The position numbers were made by a program, and so were the translations under genes. From positions 1 through 43,268 of the forward strand of contig VBLC01000072.1 of NCBI GenBank assembly GCA_005879315.1: DNA of 43,268 nucleotides, read 5' to 3'. Of this stretch, positions 16,713 to 24,736 are shown piece after piece. Position 1 is the first letter of the stretch; each line of letters starts with the position of its first letter. The DNA comes from Deltaproteobacteria bacterium (GTDB taxonomy: Bacteria > Myxococcota > Myxococcia > Myxococcales > 40CM-4-68-19). A model generated the notes under the pieces. It made no database searches. It had not been told where the DNA came from and saw only the letters and a program-made list of their open reading frames with translations.

Positions 16713-17908
16713 GCGAGCAGCTCGCGGGTGCAGACCGCGACGTGCTCGGCGTCGGCCGGCGACAGGTCCTGGTGCACCGGCAGCTCCAGCACCGTCTCGC
16801 GCAGCTGGTCGACCTCGGGAAAGGCGCCGAGCGGCAGGGCCGGATGGCGCAGGCGCCAGAAGTCGACCGTCTCCACGCCGCGGGCGAGCAGGCGGGCCAT
16901 CGCGCCGGCCTTGTCTTCGACGGCCATCGGATAGAAGAGCGGGCAGACGCCGGGCTTCAATTCGCCGGTGACCGGCGGAGCCACGTCGCGGAGCATGGCG
17001 TAGAGGAGGAAGTAGTTGCGCCTTCGCCGCTCGACGATCTCGGCGTAGTTCTGGTTGCGCAAGACCAGGTGGCTCGCGGCGCTCATCCCCAGCTGCACGG
17101 CGCCGAGGTCGAAGTGCTGCGTGCCGGTCGAGACGCGCTCGATCTTCGCCCTGCGCACGAATCGGCGGCTCGACTCGCGCAGCGCCTGCCGCACGCGCCG
17201 GCCCAGATCGCCCGTCCGCAGCTCGAGGTTGGAGAGCAGGCTGCCGATGAGGTGCGAAGTGGTCGAAGTCAAGGGCGCCGGCGACACATCCGGCAGCGAC
17301 GAGAGCTTGCCGGCGACCTCGCCGCGCGCGAGCAAGAGCCCGCCGTTGGGCACCGGCAGCGTCTTGTAGAGGCAGTAGACCGAGACGTCGCCGGTCGAGC
17401 CGAGCGGCTTGTCGCCGTCGCGGGAGAGCAAGGCCAGCGCGCAGTCCTCGACAAGCGGCACGCCCAGCTCCCGGGCGAGTGAGCGCGCCGCCTCCATGTC
17501 TTGCGGGAAGCCGGCGTAGTGGATGACGTAGAGCGCGGCGGCATCGGCCGCCTTGCTGCGCGCGTCCTCGAAATCGCAGCGCATCTGCGAATCGACGCGG
17601 AAGAAGACCGGCCGCGCTCCCGCCGCGAGAAGGGCCTCGAGCTCCACCCCATGGTGATAGGCGGGCAGGAGCACTTTCTTGCCGGCAAGCCCGAGCAACT
17701 CGACCGCATCCCAGACGGCGTTGCGGGCGAAGTAGCGGTAGCGCAGATGCGGCTGGTCGAAGGGAAAGACCAGCGGCGCGGTGGCCGCCGGACGGGGGAA
17801 GAGCATGTGCGGCCAGACCGTCTGCATGCTCGGCACGGTGCGCTTGGGCAGAGGAGCGCGCTCCCCTTGGCCTTCCGCCACCCGCAGCCGCTGCGCCGTG
17901 TTCGCCAT
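16709..17908 (-). CDS. DegT/DnrJ/EryC1/StrS-family aminotransferase, divergent
   Basis: The protein has 399 residues. The family uses pyridoxal phosphate to aminate keto-nucleotide sugars. The fold is recognisable from KKVLLPAYHHGVELEALLAAGARPVFFRVD (79-107), the cofactor aspartate in PLVEDCALAL (151-160) and the lysine expected to form the Schiff base in VYCLYKTLPVPNGGLL (Lys182). The region before residue 40 is not typical, and the block around SFHETK seen in the WecE protein of this window is replaced, so it is a distant member. The ATG at 17908 has AGGGGGAA upstream and begins one base after the stop of the upstream acyltransferase. Likely role: aminating a sugar destined for the EPS repeat unit. 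Substrate not assignable. Confidence 0.82.
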   Translation of the reverse strand: MANTAQRLRVAEGQGERAPLPKRTVPSMQTVWPHMLFPRPAATAPLVFPFDQPHLRYRYFARNAVWDAVELLGLAGKKVLLPAYHHGVELEALLAAGARPVFFRVDSQMRCDFEDARSKAADAAALYVIHYAGFPQDMEAARSLARELGVPLVEDCALALLSRDGDKPLGSTGDVSVYCLYKTLPVPNGGLLLARGEVAGKLSSLPDVSPAPLTSTTSHLIGSLLSNLELRTGDLGRRVRQALRESSRRFVRRAKIERVSTGTQHFDLGAVQLGMSAASHLVLRNQNYAEIVERRRRNYFLLYAMLRDVAPPVTGELKPGVCPLFYPMAVEDKAGAMARLLARGVETVDFWRLRHPALPLGAFPEVDQLRETVLELPVHQDLSPADAEHVAVCTRELLA

Positions 17909-17909
17909 C

Positions 17910-19049
17910 TCAGTTCCCCCTGCGGAAGAAGCGCCGGACGATCGGCCAGATCGTGTAGCGCGCCTCGTGCACCCAAAGGCCCTTCTGCGTCGGCCGGAAG
18001 ATGGTCAGCCAGCTGTGCGTGCGCAGCTTGCTCTCCCAGTCGAGCTTCCAGTCCATGCAGGGGCCGAGGAAGTCGAACTCGGCCAGGCCGCGGCTGCAGG
18101 CGTCGCGGATGGCCTCGCTGACCAGCTGCTGGCCGGGTGAGAACTCGTGGAACTTCTCGTCGTAGCCGAGCTTGAAGAGATAGCTGCGGGCGCCGCGGAT
18201 GAGGCTCATGTGCCCGGCGATGCGCTTGTTTGCCAGCTCGAGGAAGCCGAGCATCAGCTCCTTGCGCTTGGCCGCGTCGCGCGCCACCTGCGTGTAGAAG
18301 CCGACCAGATCGGGGCGCTGCGCGATGGCGGTGCCGCTCTGCCCCTTCCAGCCGCCCGCCTCGATGGTGAAGAAGTCCGCGAGGGCCTCGTCGAGCTCCT
18401 TGGCGTCCCTGCCGTCGACGATGACGTACTTCACCTCGCCCTGCTCGGCGAGGCGGCGCTTGCGGCGGCGCAGGTTCTGGCGGAACTTGCCGTCGACTGC
18501 CGCTTCGACCTCCTCGTACTTCTTCGGAAGCGGCAGGTACGGCGAGCGCATCGAGACGAAGAGCCCGCAGGGATATCCCGCCCGCTCGGCCAGGCCGCGC
18601 AGCTGCCACTCTTGGGCGCCGTCGGGCAGATCGCGCAGGCGGAGCCGGTCCCAGCCGGGCGTGTCCATCAATTGCTCCCAGATGGCGCGCAGGCCTTCTT
18701 CGCTGCGCCGGCCGAGGAGCATTCCGCCGCGCTGCGAGTGATCGTTGGAAGGCATCGCCCAGGTCGTCATCGGAAGGAAGCAGGTATCGGCGGCGCGGTC
18801 GCGCGATTCGATCAGCGGCAACGCGGCGTGCAGCTCGCGCCCGGCCCGCGCCACGAAGGTGCGCAGCGTCGCGCCCGGAGCGAAGTTCTCGATGAAGGCG
18901 CGCGTCCACTCGTGCCGCAGCATCGGCTCGTCGCGCGGCCCCTTGGCGAGCGCGGCGTTCCACTCGCGCTCGAGCGAGCAGAAAGCGTCGCGACCGGGAA
19001 GCACTTCGACGCGCAGCTCCTCCTCGCGCAGCTTGACCGCGACGCTCAT
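17910..19049 (-). CDS. CelD/FemAB-like GNAT acyltransferase (EPS-associated), copy 2
   Basis: The protein has 379 residues and belongs to the same group as the gene at 15435-16712. Shared marks are a central basic stretch DGKFRQNLRRRKRRLAEQG, LMLGFLELANKRIAGHMSLIRGARSYLFKLGYDEKF, and a terminal LAEFDFLGPCMDWKLDWESK block equivalent to EFDFLRGDEGYKGEW in copy 1. XrtA-type EPS loci normally carry one FemAB-like protein; here there are two, separated by the aminotransferase gene. The start ATG at 19049 overlaps the TGA of the sugar-transferase gene by four bases, and the stop is one base before the next ATG. I expect N-acylation of an amino sugar or addition of an aminoacyl group; the distinction cannot be made from sequence. 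Confidence 0.85.
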   Translation of the reverse strand: MSVAVKLREEELRVEVLPGRDAFCSLEREWNAALAKGPRDEPMLRHEWTRAFIENFAPGATLRTFVARAGRELHAALPLIESRDRAADTCFLPMTTWAMPSNDHSQRGGMLLGRRSEEGLRAIWEQLMDTPGWDRLRLRDLPDGAQEWQLRGLAERAGYPCGLFVSMRSPYLPLPKKYEEVEAAVDGKFRQNLRRRKRRLAEQGEVKYVIVDGRDAKELDEALADFFTIEAGGWKGQSGTAIAQRPDLVGFYTQVARDAAKRKELMLGFLELANKRIAGHMSLIRGARSYLFKLGYDEKFHEFSPGQQLVSEAIRDACSRGLAEFDFLGPCMDWKLDWESKLRTHSWLTIFRPTQKGLWVHEARYTIWPIVRRFFRRGN

Positions 19050-20677
19050 CGCGCGCCCCTCCCGAAGAGGACGATCTTGACGGTGTGGAAGCAGATGGCC
19101 AGGTCGAGGAAGAGCGACTGGTGCTGCACGTAGTAGAGGTCGTACTCGAGCTTGTTTTTGGCGTCCTCGACGGTGGCGCCGTAGGGATAGCGGATCTGCG
19201 CCCACCCGGTGATGCCCGGCTTGACCGCCTCGCGCAGGGAGAAGAAGGGGATCTGCGTCTTCAGCTGCTGGACGAAGAAAGGCCGCTCCGGCCGCGGCCC
19301 GACGAAGGACATGTCGCCGCGGAAGACGGCGAACGCCTGGGGAATCTCGTCGAGGCGCGACTTGCGCAAGAATGTGCCCACCCGGGTGGTGCGCGGATCG
19401 CGGACTCCCGCCCAGACCGGGCCGGAGATCTTCTCCGCGTCGTTGCGCATGGTGCGGAGCTTGTAGAGCCGGTAGATCTTTCCGCCGCAGCCGAGGCGCT
19501 CCTGCCAGTAGAAGACGGGGCCTGCGGAGTCGAGCTTGATGAGGATGGCGAGGAAGAGGAGCATCGGCGCCGCGCAGATGAGCAAGAGCGAGCTCATCAG
19601 CAGATCGAAGACGCGCTTTACCGCCGCGCGCACGGGCGAGGTGAGACCGTCGCCGATGGCCAGATCGCTCGGCCGCAAGAGCGAGAGCGGCACCCGCCGC
19701 AGCACGCGCTCGGCGAATCGCTGAGCCGGCAGCACCGTCACGCCGGAGTGGCGCAGGCGGATGAGCTCGTCGACGGGAAGGCGGGCGCGCCGCTCGTCCG
19801 AGGCGACCACCACCGTGTCGACGCGCAGTTCCCGCGCAGCTTCGGCGAGGGAACGCGCGCTGACCACCATGGCATGCGGCGCGGTGGGGAGCTGCACCAC
19901 CGGCGCGAGCGGGCCCTCGGTCTCGGCCGAGGCGAGCCGCGGCGCGCTCGGCAGGGCAGCCACCGTCGCCTCTGCCACCGGGCCGGAGATCTGCGCCGGC
20001 GCACCCGAAGGCCCCACCACCAGCTGGGAGGCGGCCACTACGTCCGCCACCGGCGCCATCGCCACCTCCGCGTCCGGGGCAGACTCGCTGGTCACCAGTC
20101 CGGGCGGTGCGGCGATCATCGGCTCGGCGCCGGCGCCCACCGCCACCTTGTGCGATTCCGTTCCGGGCAGCGTCAGGTCGATCGAAGGGTCGAGCTTCCC
20201 TGCCGCCTCGTACTCGCCGAACGCCTCGGTGCGGATGATCCGCTCGATCTCCAGGGCGCGCTGTCCAGCGCCGATGATGAGGACGCGGTTGTGGCCGCGC
20301 TCGTCGATGCGCGCCACCAGCGCAGCGCGGGCGAGGAGGATGCCGACGCTGGCCACGCCGATGGTGTCGATCAGCGCGCCGCGCGGCAGCCCGCCGCGAG
20401 CGAGGACTCCGCAGACTGCCGCCGCGAGCGCGGCGAAGCCGAGGGCCCGCAGGACGCCGCTGCCGCGGGTGCGATCGTTGCGCATGATCTGCGGATCGTA
20501 CAGATCGGCCAGGTACAGCGCGGCGGGAATGCAGGCCGCCGACGCCACCAGCGCCGCCAGCTGCGAGCCGCGGGCGTGCTGCCCGCCGACCCAGAGAGCC
20601 AGCGCGACCAGCGCGCTCTCGACGAACACCAGCCGGGCGGCCCTTCCGCTGTACCAGTGACCCGCAAACTGCGGCAT
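19046..20677 (-). CDS. Polyprenyl-phosphate sugar-1-phosphate transferase (EpsE/WbaP-like) with a large insert
   Basis: The protein has 543 residues. This class starts EPS synthesis by moving a sugar-1-phosphate from UDP-sugar to undecaprenyl phosphate at the inner membrane. The N-terminal part has about four membrane segments (roughly 12-125), then a Rossmann-like domain (VLIIGAGQRALEIERIIRT, 132-150; VDTVVVASDERRARLPVDELI, 286-306). The catalytic domain starts near 353 with the hydrophobic VFDLLMSSLLLICAAPMLLFLAILIKL and contains GPVFYWQERLG, YKLRTM, FLRKSRLDEIPQ, GDMSFVGPRPERP and VKPGITGWAQ, all hallmarks of the family. Residues about 165-275 form an Ala/Pro/Val/Ser-rich insert interrupting the Rossmann domain. 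Architecture and neighbours match the XrtA-associated EpsE type. Confidence 0.93.
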   Translation of the reverse strand: MPQFAGHWYSGRAARLVFVESALVALALWVGGQHARGSQLAALVASAACIPAALYLADLYDPQIMRNDRTRGSGVLRALGFAALAAAVCGVLARGGLPRGALIDTIGVASVGILLARAALVARIDERGHNRVLIIGAGQRALEIERIIRTEAFGEYEAAGKLDPSIDLTLPGTESHKVAVGAGAEPMIAAPPGLVTSESAPDAEVAMAPVADVVAASQLVVGPSGAPAQISGPVAEATVAALPSAPRLASAETEGPLAPVVQLPTAPHAMVVSARSLAEAARELRVDTVVVASDERRARLPVDELIRLRHSGVTVLPAQRFAERVLRRVPLSLLRPSDLAIGDGLTSPVRAAVKRVFDLLMSSLLLICAAPMLLFLAILIKLDSAGPVFYWQERLGCGGKIYRLYKLRTMRNDAEKISGPVWAGVRDPRTTRVGTFLRKSRLDEIPQAFAVFRGDMSFVGPRPERPFFVQQLKTQIPFFSLREAVKPGITGWAQIRYPYGATVEDAKNKLEYDLYYVQHQSLFLDLAICFHTVKIVLFGRGAR

Positions 20678-20722
20678 GCGCGCGACCCCCGAATCCCAGG
20701 TTGTGAACCACCACCGCAGCTC

Positions 20723-21505
20723 TTACTTGCCGGCTGTCAGATGTCCCTTCACCACCGGCAGGGGCGCCGGAACCCGGGCGGGATCGACGCCGTTGAGCAC
20801 CATGCCCCAGATGGGCGCGCCGGCGAGCGACCGGACCGCGCCGGCCACCTGCTCGCGCGGCGTCGTGCCCGCGCGAACGACCAGCACGATGCCGTCCGCC
20901 TTGTGCGCCACCACCGACGAATCCGCCGTGGCCAGCGCGGGCGGCACGTCGAGGTAGATCTCGTCGAAGAGGGTGCGCAACAGACCGAGGGTCTGCGCGA
21001 ACCGCGGGCCCGCCAGGAGCGAGGCCGACTCGGCTCCGGGCACGCGCCCCGCCGGGATCACCGCCAGGTGACCCTCGGGGTAGCGGCCCAGCGCTTCGCC
21101 GATCTCGGTCTTGCCGGTGAGCACCTCGGCCAGGCCCGGACGGGCGCCCATCCCGAAGAGCTGCGCCAGCCCGCCGCGCCGCAGGTCGCAGTCGACCAGC
21201 GCCACGCGAGCGTCGCGCGCCCGCGCTGCGGTCAGCGCCAGGTTCGCCGCGGTGACGGACACGCCCTCGCCGCGCACCGAGCTGGTCGCGGCGATGACCG
21301 CGCCGCCCTGGATCGCCTCTCCGCGGAGCGCCCGCATGTGCCGCAGCCGGTGGAGGAGGATGCGGTACTGCTCGGCCGCCGCCCCCATCGGCTGGGTGAT
21401 CGCCACCAGCCGCTCATCGATCGCCTGGCCGGCCTCGCCTGCGCCGCCCTCGATGCGCTCGAGGAACGGACCCCTCGCCGCCACTTCCTTGGGAATGCTC
21501 GACAT
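20723..21505 (-). CDS. CpsD/CapB-family tyrosine-kinase-like ATPase with degenerate Walker A
   Basis: The protein has 260 residues. The family (BY-kinases and XrtA-associated TyrK-like proteins) hydrolyses ATP next to the co-polymerase and cycles phosphorylation on a C-terminal tyrosine cluster. Walker A' is intact (VALVDCDLRR, 101-110) and Walker B reads FDEIYLDVPPAL (180-191). The P-loop, however, is SVRGEGVSVTAANLA: the invariant lysine of GxxGxGK(S/T) is Val82 (codon GTG). The C-terminus contains no tyrosine at all. This suggests loss of kinase activity and a structural or nucleotide-sensing role. The gene lies 16 bp after the co-polymerase gene. Frame and codon usage around the P-loop are normal, so a sequencing frameshift is not indicated. 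Confidence 0.88.
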   Translation of the reverse strand: MSSIPKEVAARGPFLERIEGGAGEAGQAIDERLVAITQPMGAAAEQYRILLHRLRHMRALRGEAIQGGAVIAATSSVRGEGVSVTAANLALTAARARDARVALVDCDLRRGGLAQLFGMGARPGLAEVLTGKTEIGEALGRYPEGHLAVIPAGRVPGAESASLLAGPRFAQTLGLLRTLFDEIYLDVPPALATADSSVVAHKADGIVLVVRAGTTPREQVAGAVRSLAGAPIWGMVLNGVDPARVPAPLPVVKGHLTAGK

Positions 21506-21521
21506 GATCCGTCTCCTCTCC

Positions 21522-22910
21522 TCAGCCTTCGTTTTCGCTGTGAACTGCCAAGAGCCGCGGCCTCGAATGCACGACCGCCAGCTGCGGCACGCAAGCCAGG
21601 ACCGGCAGCGTCAGCGCCATGCTCACTTCGCCCTCGCTGCGCAGCGAGCGGTCGGACAGCTCCTGGCCCAGCGCCACTGCGATGCCGAGCGCGACCGCCG
21701 CCAGGAACGCGAGCAAGAGCGCCTGCGGCCGGTTCGGGCTGGCGGCGATGGTGGGCGGCTGCGCGCTCTCCAGCACGCGGAATTCCGCCGGCCCCGACTT
21801 CGTCTCCAGCTCGGCCGTGATCTCCGCCTCCGCCTTCTTGGAGATGAGCGAGGCCACCTTGACCTTGACCAGGTCGACGTCCTTCTCCAGGTCGTCGATC
21901 TGCGCCCGGGTCAGGGGCGTGGCGGCGACCAGCTTGTCGATCTGGGCGATGCGCTGCTCCAGCGCTCCGACCCGCTTCGTGCTCCGCTCGATGGCCGCGG
22001 TCATGCGCCGCTGCTCGAGGTCGTTCTGCGCCGCGCGGGCGCGGGCAGCCTGCAGCCGGGCGGAAGTGAATTCGGTCTCGCGCTTGAGCGCCTGCACGTC
22101 GGGATGATCGGCGGTCAGCCCCGAAATCGCGGCGCCCAGCTTGGCGCGCATCGTGTCGTACTGCTCCTCGAGGCGCCCCACCTCGGTGTCCTTGCCGAAG
22201 GGCTGGGTGCCGAGCAGGTCGATGCGGTGCTGCGCCTCCTTGGCGAAGCCCTCCTCCTGCTCGATCTGCTTGCTGATGGCTTCGCGCTCGTGCATCCGCG
22301 CCTCGACGAGCTCGGGCAAGGTGTCGGCGTGCTCCTGCTTGTAGGCGGCCACCTTGGCCTGGGCGCGCGACAGCTCGCCGCGCATCTCGGCCAGCTTCTG
22401 CGAGATGATCTCGCGGGTCCGCGTCACCTGTCCGGCGCGCACCTGGAGGTTGCCCTCGATCATCAGCTCGGCCAGCCGGTTGGCGGTCTTGGCCGCGTCC
22501 TCGGCGCTCTTGCTGCGCACGATGATGGCGAAGACGTTCTCGCCGTCGGCGTGCACTTCGGTGTCGTTGCGGAAGGCCTCGATGGCCCCGTCCATCCCGT
22601 ACTTCTCCCGCTCCTTGGGATAGAGCTTGAGCTCTTCGATGGCGGTGGCCATCAGGCCGCGCGCGTAGACCTGCGCCCGCACCGATTTGACCTTCTCCTC
22701 CAGGCTGGTGGCGCCGATCATCGGCACCACCAGATCGGGATGGGGCGTGAAGGGCTCCACCATCACCAACGCTCTCGCCTTGTAGTCGTCGGGCAGGCGG
22801 GCGATGACCACCGCCGCCAGCGCCAGCACGCCAAAGGCGATCGCCGCCGTCACCTTCCAACGCCGCCGGATTGCGGCGAAGAGCTCGTCCATCGTGTAGG
22901 TCCGATCCAT
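21522..22910 (-). CDS. Polysaccharide co-polymerase / chain-length determinant (Wzz/GumC-like)
   Basis: The protein has 462 residues. The ATG at 22910 has GGGGAGGG four bases upstream; the frame extends seven codons further but without a ribosome site. Two membrane helices flank a long periplasmic domain: about 20-40 (VTAAIAFGVLALAAVVIARL) and about 394-415 (ALLLAFLAAVALGIAVALGQEL), the second preceded by the proline-rich ASPNRPQ typical of Wzz proteins. The middle (roughly 150-350) is strongly coiled-coil in character. The short cytosolic tail carries no kinase domain; that function is split into the next gene. These proteins set polymer length and bridge the inner-membrane assembly to the OPX protein. 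XrtA-type loci carry a protein of the same layout. Confidence 0.92.
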   Translation of the reverse strand: MDRTYTMDELFAAIRRRWKVTAAIAFGVLALAAVVIARLPDDYKARALVMVEPFTPHPDLVVPMIGATSLEEKVKSVRAQVYARGLMATAIEELKLYPKEREKYGMDGAIEAFRNDTEVHADGENVFAIIVRSKSAEDAAKTANRLAELMIEGNLQVRAGQVTRTREIISQKLAEMRGELSRAQAKVAAYKQEHADTLPELVEARMHEREAISKQIEQEEGFAKEAQHRIDLLGTQPFGKDTEVGRLEEQYDTMRAKLGAAISGLTADHPDVQALKRETEFTSARLQAARARAAQNDLEQRRMTAAIERSTKRVGALEQRIAQIDKLVAATPLTRAQIDDLEKDVDLVKVKVASLISKKAEAEITAELETKSGPAEFRVLESAQPPTIAASPNRPQALLLAFLAAVALGIAVALGQELSDRSLRSEGEVSMALTLPVLACVPQLAVVHSRPRLLAVHSENEG

Positions 22911-22938
22911 CGTCCCTCCCCTGAGACTCATCCGAGGC

Positions 22939-24123
22939 TCACTCGAAACGCGCCCTCTCCCACGCCAGGCGGAGCTGCACCACGTTGCGGTCCACCTGGT
23001 GCTCGATCGTCACGTCGTTGAGCCGCGCATCGCGCAGCCCGGCAATGCCGATCTTCAATTCTCTGGTCAGCGACCAGTCGACGGCCACCTCGCCGGTGTA
23101 GCCGATGGAGCCGACCGACTGCGTGTAGACGCCGGCGTTGCGGTAGATGCCGGCGCGCAGATGGCCGCTCAGATGGCCGACCTCGTACATCCAGCCGAGC
23201 TCGGCGATGTCGCCCACCAGCGGCCCGGCCGTGGTGGGGCCGATCATCAGGTCGTGGATCAGCGTCAGATGCAGCGCGGTCGAGGGCGTCACGGTCTCGA
23301 TCTCGAAGCGGCCCACCGGCATCACCCGGTCGCCGCGCGAGCTGGTCAAGAGCAGCGGGCCGCCGCGCACGCTGAGGTCGGCGTAAGGCGTGAGCTTGTA
23401 GACGTAGCCGCCCAGCGCGGCGTGGGTCTCGTCGAGCAGGCCGCCCGGCGCGCCTTTGGGCGCGAGCGCGTTGGGATTGGCGCCGACGCCGAAGAAGAGC
23501 TGCTCGCGTCCGGTCAGCTCCCAGGTCGAGCGCAGCGAGGAGGCGTAGACGTAACGCGCGTAGGGCGCGAGCAGGTAGCCGTTGCCGGGATCGCCGGACT
23601 GGAAGGCCAGGCCTTGCGCTTCGCTGCCCAGGTCGAGCCGCGACCGGGGGCTGAGCGCGTGCTCCCACTCGAGCCCCACCTTGGCGACGAAGATCTGGCT
23701 CTGCCCGGGCCGCAAGAGAAGGCCGAGCCCGGCGATGGCGAAGGGATCCTGCGCGTAGGTGGTGCGGGCCATGAAGCGCATCGTGTCGCGCGGCGAGAAG
23801 CGGCCGCGCGTGCTCAGCGCGCAGGACTCGTTGCTGGAGAAGGCGGTGCTGGAAAGTCCGAACCGCTCCGGATGCGCCAGCCGCGCGATGCCGGCCTGGC
23901 AATCGAGATCGAGGCGCAGGTCGTGCTCGCCGAAGAGATCCAGCTTGAGGCCCGGGATCGCCTGGCCGTAGCTGTCCATCGCCCGCCCATCGAGCATGAC
24001 GTTGTCGTCGTAGCCCGCCATCAAGGAGAGCCGTGGACGGAGGGTCACGTAGACCTTGGCACTCGCCGCCTGGGCGGCGAGGAGCACGGCGAGCGCCGCG
24101 AAGAGCTGGCTCCTGGTCGCCAT
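22939..24123 (-). CDS. Outer-membrane beta-barrel protein of the EPS export system
   Basis: The protein has 394 residues. A Sec signal peptide (MATRSQLFAALAVLLAAQAASA) is followed by alternating hydrophobic and polar strands to the end, e.g. RPRLSLMAGYDDNVML, DLRLDLDCQAGIARL, GLEWEHALSPRSRLDLGSEAQGL, LRAGIYRNAGVYTQS, and a C-terminal strand NVVQLRLAWERARFE closing on an acidic rather than aromatic residue. Start: the ATG at 24123 has AGGA at proper spacing, whereas the GTG at 24129 is too close. It lies 10 bp after the short OPX gene. In Myxococcus xanthus, short OPX proteins without an outer-membrane helix are thought to work with partner beta-barrel porins; this gene is placed to be that partner. 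An alternative is the barrel protein of XrtA loci, which may be the same group. Confidence 0.8.
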   Translation of the reverse strand: MATRSQLFAALAVLLAAQAASAKVYVTLRPRLSLMAGYDDNVMLDGRAMDSYGQAIPGLKLDLFGEHDLRLDLDCQAGIARLAHPERFGLSSTAFSSNESCALSTRGRFSPRDTMRFMARTTYAQDPFAIAGLGLLLRPGQSQIFVAKVGLEWEHALSPRSRLDLGSEAQGLAFQSGDPGNGYLLAPYARYVYASSLRSTWELTGREQLFFGVGANPNALAPKGAPGGLLDETHAALGGYVYKLTPYADLSVRGGPLLLTSSRGDRVMPVGRFEIETVTPSTALHLTLIHDLMIGPTTAGPLVGDIAELGWMYEVGHLSGHLRAGIYRNAGVYTQSVGSIGYTGEVAVDWSLTRELKIGIAGLRDARLNDVTIEHQVDRNVVQLRLAWERARFE

Positions 24124-24133
24124 CGGCACGGTC

Positions 24134-24688
24134 CTAAGGCACCACCACGGTGTCGCCGGGCTGCAGCGAGACGCGGCTGCGCCCGTTGACGAGATCGTCG
24201 TAATCGACCTCGATGCGCCTGCCGTCGGCGTGCAGCACGGAGATGCCGCCGCGGTCGGCGAACTCGACCAGGCCGCCGGCCAGCGCCAGCGCCTGGAGGA
24301 CGTTCATGCTGTTGCGCAGCGGGAAGGACCCCGGATGGCCCACCATGCCGGTGACGTAGACGCGCGCGCCGTTGACGTCGTGGACGATGACGGTGACGTG
24401 CGGGTCGCGCACGAAGCTCGCCAGCGCCTTCTGGACGTTCTGCTCCAGCTCCTGCGGCTTGAGCCCCTCGGCCTGCATCTCGCCGATCAGCGGCATGGTC
24501 ACCTTGCCGTCCGGACGGATGGGCATGGTGCGCGAGAGCTCCGCCTCCTTCCAGACGGAGACCTCGATGACGTCTTCCCTGCTCAGCCGGAACTCGGAGA
24601 TCTGCTGGACGTCGTCCTGCACCTGAGCGTGATGGCAACCCGCGACCAGCGCGGCAGCCGCCATCCACAATCCGACATTCCTCGCCAT
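24134..24688 (-). CDS. Short polysaccharide export (OPX/Wza-like) lipoprotein
   Basis: The protein has 184 residues. A lipoprotein signal (MARNVGLWMAAAALVAGC) gives lipid-modified Cys18. The polysaccharide-export domain follows (about 33-105): LSREDVIEVSVWKEAELSRTMPIRPDGKVTMPLIGEMQAEGLKPQEL. One SLBB domain spans about 108-184 (VYVTGMVGHPGSFPLRNSMNVLQALALAGGL) and the protein stops right after PGDTVVVP. Canonical Wza (about 380 residues) has more SLBB domains and a C-terminal amphipathic helix that crosses the outer membrane; both are missing here, so another protein must form the outer-membrane pore. A strong ribosome site (GGGGAGGGAG) precedes the ATG. This is the first gene of the EPS operon, about 38 bases after the predicted sigma-54 start site. 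Confidence 0.92.
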   Translation of the reverse strand: MARNVGLWMAAAALVAGCHHAQVQDDVQQISEFRLSREDVIEVSVWKEAELSRTMPIRPDGKVTMPLIGEMQAEGLKPQELEQNVQKALASFVRDPHVTVIVHDVNGARVYVTGMVGHPGSFPLRNSMNVLQALALAGGLVEFADRGGISVLHADGRRIEVDYDDLVNGRSRVSLQPGDTVVVP

Positions 24689-24736
24689 GCTCCCTCCCCT
24701 TCCCGCATCGGGACAAACCGGACCGCCGGCTCCTTG

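Noticed and set aside
20723-21505. Frameshift or base error behind the missing Walker A lysine
   Set aside because: Flanking residues on both sides of Val82 match the family in the same frame, and no compensating shift is visible; a single-base error cannot make AAG/AAA from GTG.
3744-24688. A Wzy polymerase or O-antigen ligase in the EPS operon
   Set aside because: The only multi-helix proteins of the operon are the flippase and the priming transferase; neither has the Wzy layout.
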